From: Kordia sp045105435 | GTDB taxonomy: Bacteria; Bacteroidota; Bacteroidia; Flavobacteriales; Flavobacteriaceae | Assembly (NCBI RefSeq): GCF_045105435.1 | Contig: NZ_JBGCDL010000327.1 | Location: 1-34,446, forward strand | Length of the DNA stretch: 34,446 nucleotides | Direction: 5' to 3' | Shown: piece after piece, positions 32,950 through 34,446 of the stretch | Layout: each line of letters opens with the position of its first letter | Numbering within the stretch: position 1 is the stretch's first letter | Made by a program: the position numbers and the translations under genes | The notes under the pieces: model-generated | Seen by the model: the letters and a program-made list of their open reading frames with translations, nothing else | The model's database searches: none | Told to the model about the DNA's origin: nothing

Positions 32950-34194
32950 ATGGACAAGCAAATTCAACCAAAAAATAAAAAAACGAAACGTATGCTGTTT
33001 TGGGGAATTCCAACAATCGTTTTAGTAGCAATCATCTTTATGAGTGCCACACGCAAAAAACAAGTGAACTTAGATAAGGAAACGATTTCTATTAAAGAAG
33101 TGTTGAAAGGAGATTTTGAAGATGTGTTATTGTTTAATAGTACTGTTGAACCAAAAACGACTGTATTGATTAATGTGATTCAAGGCGGATCGGTTTCAGA
33201 AGTTTTTGTAGAAAGTGGACAAATGGTCACAAAAGGAACGCCTTTGTTACGTGTGTACAATCCGAATGCAGAATTGAATTATTTGACACAAGAAACGGCA
33301 ATTGTTGAACAGATTAATAATTTGAGAAATATTCGTGTCAACATTAAAAACCAACAATTAAATTTGGATGAACAGCTGTTAAGTATTGATAATGCGTATA
33401 AAAATGCAGAACGTCAATACGCAACCGATCAACGTTTGTACAAAAAGGATGTGATTGCTCGTAATGCATTTGAAACATCTGAGCAAGAATATAAATTTCA
33501 GAAAGAACGCAACGAAGTAATTAAAGCAAAGGTTTCTAACGAAAAGGGCGATCGTAATGTGCAGTTGGCGCGAATCAATGCTTCGGTTCAAAAGATGGAA
33601 GAAAGCTTAGAATTATTACGCAAAAATAAAGAGAATTTTATGGTAAAAGCACCTAAAGACGGTTTGTTGTCATCATTCAATCCAATCTTAGGACAAAATT
33701 ACAATCAAGGTGATAATGTGGGTAAAATTGATGTGCTAGATGGATATAAATTAACGGCAAAGGTTGATGAATACTATATTTCTAAACTTCAAGAAGATAT
33801 TAGAGGAACGGTGACTGTTGACAAACAGAAAATGCCAATTCGTGTCTCAAAAATATATCCTGAGATTGTAAAAGGAGGTTTTCAAGTCGAATTACAATTT
33901 GACACTGATTCTATTTCAAAAGGAATTCGCAGAGGAATGTCTTTAAAGAGTAAAATGTTTTTATCGAACAATAGTGAAGCTTTGTTATTACCAAAAGGAT
34001 TATTTTATCAAAGTACCAACGGAAAATGGGTTTTTGTACTAAATTCAGACAATAAAGCGGTGAAACGAAATGTACACATCGGACGTGAAAATCCTTTTTA
34101 TTATGAAGTATTGGAAGGTTTACAAGTGGGCGATCGCGTGATTACTTCGAGTTATGACGCTTATAAAGAAATGGAAGAATTAAACATCAACTAA
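32950..34194 (+). CDS. HlyD/MacA-type efflux periplasmic adaptor protein
   Basis: From ATG 32950 the protein is 414 aa. An N-terminal membrane helix (about 16-33, LFWGIPTIVLVAIIFM) anchors it. A biotinyl-lipoyl half-domain (INVIQGGSVSEVFVESGQMVTKGTPLLRVYNP) leads into a long alpha-hairpin coiled coil (about 105-225). The second lipoyl half (MVKAPKDGLLSSFNPILGQNYNQGDNVGKID) and beta-barrel domains follow, ending with VLEGLQVGDRVITSSYDAYKEME. Such adaptors link an inner-membrane ABC or RND pump to an outer-membrane channel; the pump is probably encoded beyond the window. It is divergent from the damaged two-component genes and driven by a sigma-54 promoter. Confidence 0.92.
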   Translation: MDKQIQPKNKKTKRMLFWGIPTIVLVAIIFMSATRKKQVNLDKETISIKEVLKGDFEDVLLFNSTVEPKTTVLINVIQGGSVSEVFVESGQMVTKGTPLLRVYNPNAELNYLTQETAIVEQINNLRNIRVNIKNQQLNLDEQLLSIDNAYKNAERQYATDQRLYKKDVIARNAFETSEQEYKFQKERNEVIKAKVSNEKGDRNVQLARINASVQKMEESLELLRKNKENFMVKAPKDGLLSSFNPILGQNYNQGDNVGKIDVLDGYKLTAKVDEYYISKLQEDIRGTVTVDKQKMPIRVSKIYPEIVKGGFQVELQFDTDSISKGIRRGMSLKSKMFLSNNSEALLLPKGLFYQSTNGKWVFVLNSDNKAVKRNVHIGRENPFYYEVLEGLQVGDRVITSSYDAYKEMEELNIN

Positions 34195-34341
34195 GCATGT
34201 TTGTACTTGTATATATTATTTTGGAAAAGCTTGTCACGATATTTTTATGAAAATTAGTTTAGGAGTTTATAAGTTTAATAGTTTATATCGAATCAATAAA
34301 CCAAACCCGTTGTGCATTTTGAATTCAAAAGTATAACGAAG

Positions 34342-34446
34342 CGTCATTTCGAGTGATTTTGAGGTACGAAAAATCGTATCGAGAACTGTTTAGTACAAAA
34401 TATTCTATTCTCGATACAAATTTGACTCATTTTCAATCGTAAAATT
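34342..34446. repeat. Inverted pair of palindromic repeat units at window end
   Basis: An inverse unit (cgtcatttcgagtg ... gtatcgagaac, 34342-34386) is followed by the start of a forward unit (attctcgatac, from 34406), which runs off the window. The order is reversed relative to the thr operon pairs. The rest of 34195-34341 shows no gene. Confidence 0.7.

Overview
The window is AT-rich, roughly two thirds A+T, with tightly packed genes. It looks like a chromosomal segment from a member of the Flavobacteriaceae (phylum Bacteroidota). The support is the gene content (gyrA followed by a TPR protein with clpC divergent, a fused thrA, TlpA-type lipoproteins, a PgpH-type HD protein), tRNA genes without an encoded CCA, and promoters of the Bacteroidota TTG-N18-20-TAnnTTTG type. 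A Kordia-like genus is a guess only. No intact phage, insertion sequence or CRISPR array was seen; most of the window is core metabolism and housekeeping.

Layout. 1-1889 (-): partial Prc/Tsp tail-specific protease. 2025-4444 (-): operon gcvT, NAD-dependent epimerase-like protein, unknown protein. 4688-10382 (-): threonine operon, read as Thr/Ile-rich leader peptide, 62-aa membrane protein, thrA (fused aspartokinase/homoserine dehydrogenase), thrB, thrC. The thrA/thrB and thrB/thrC gaps carry the same ~170-bp block of palindromic repeats. 10560-12101 (+): NAD(P)HX repair enzyme, separated from a convergent TlpA-like lipoprotein by a nested inverted-repeat element. 13768-15273 (+): histidine ammonia-lyase, followed by a 129-bp tandem array of the same palindromic repeat. 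15685-16608 (-): a frameshifted pseudogene beside its intact paralogue. 16796-19351 (-) clpC and 19612-23475 (+) gyrA plus a TPR protein, divergent. 23576-25535 (-): NlpC/P60 peptidase and thiolase. 25819-27912 (+): PgpH-like HD phosphodiesterase. 28065-28346 (+): tRNA-Ser, tRNA-Pro, tRNA-Arg, then a decayed serine-recombinase tail. 29067-31309 (+): small accessory genes (lipoprotein, YdeI-like, membrane protein, MepB-like). 31306-34194: a damaged two-component system with a zinc-ribbon protein, divergent from an HlyD-type efflux adaptor.

Two places stand out. First, the thr operon begins with an unlisted 31-codon ORF holding 9 Thr and 4 Ile codons, placed just downstream of a well-formed promoter. 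This is the expected architecture of translation-coupled attenuation. Second, the two-component locus has been cut. The response regulator stops within its receiver domain, and a histidine kinase lacking its sensor and membrane part begins immediately after it in another frame, as if one deletion fused the two genes. The divergent efflux gene keeps a near-perfect sigma-54 promoter and an upstream palindromic array, so its presumed activator appears to have been lost.

Stretches over 300 bp without a standard gene: 5969-6421 holds palindromic repeats only; 10240-10559 holds the thr leader, hairpin and promoter; 15274-15684 holds the tandem repeats.
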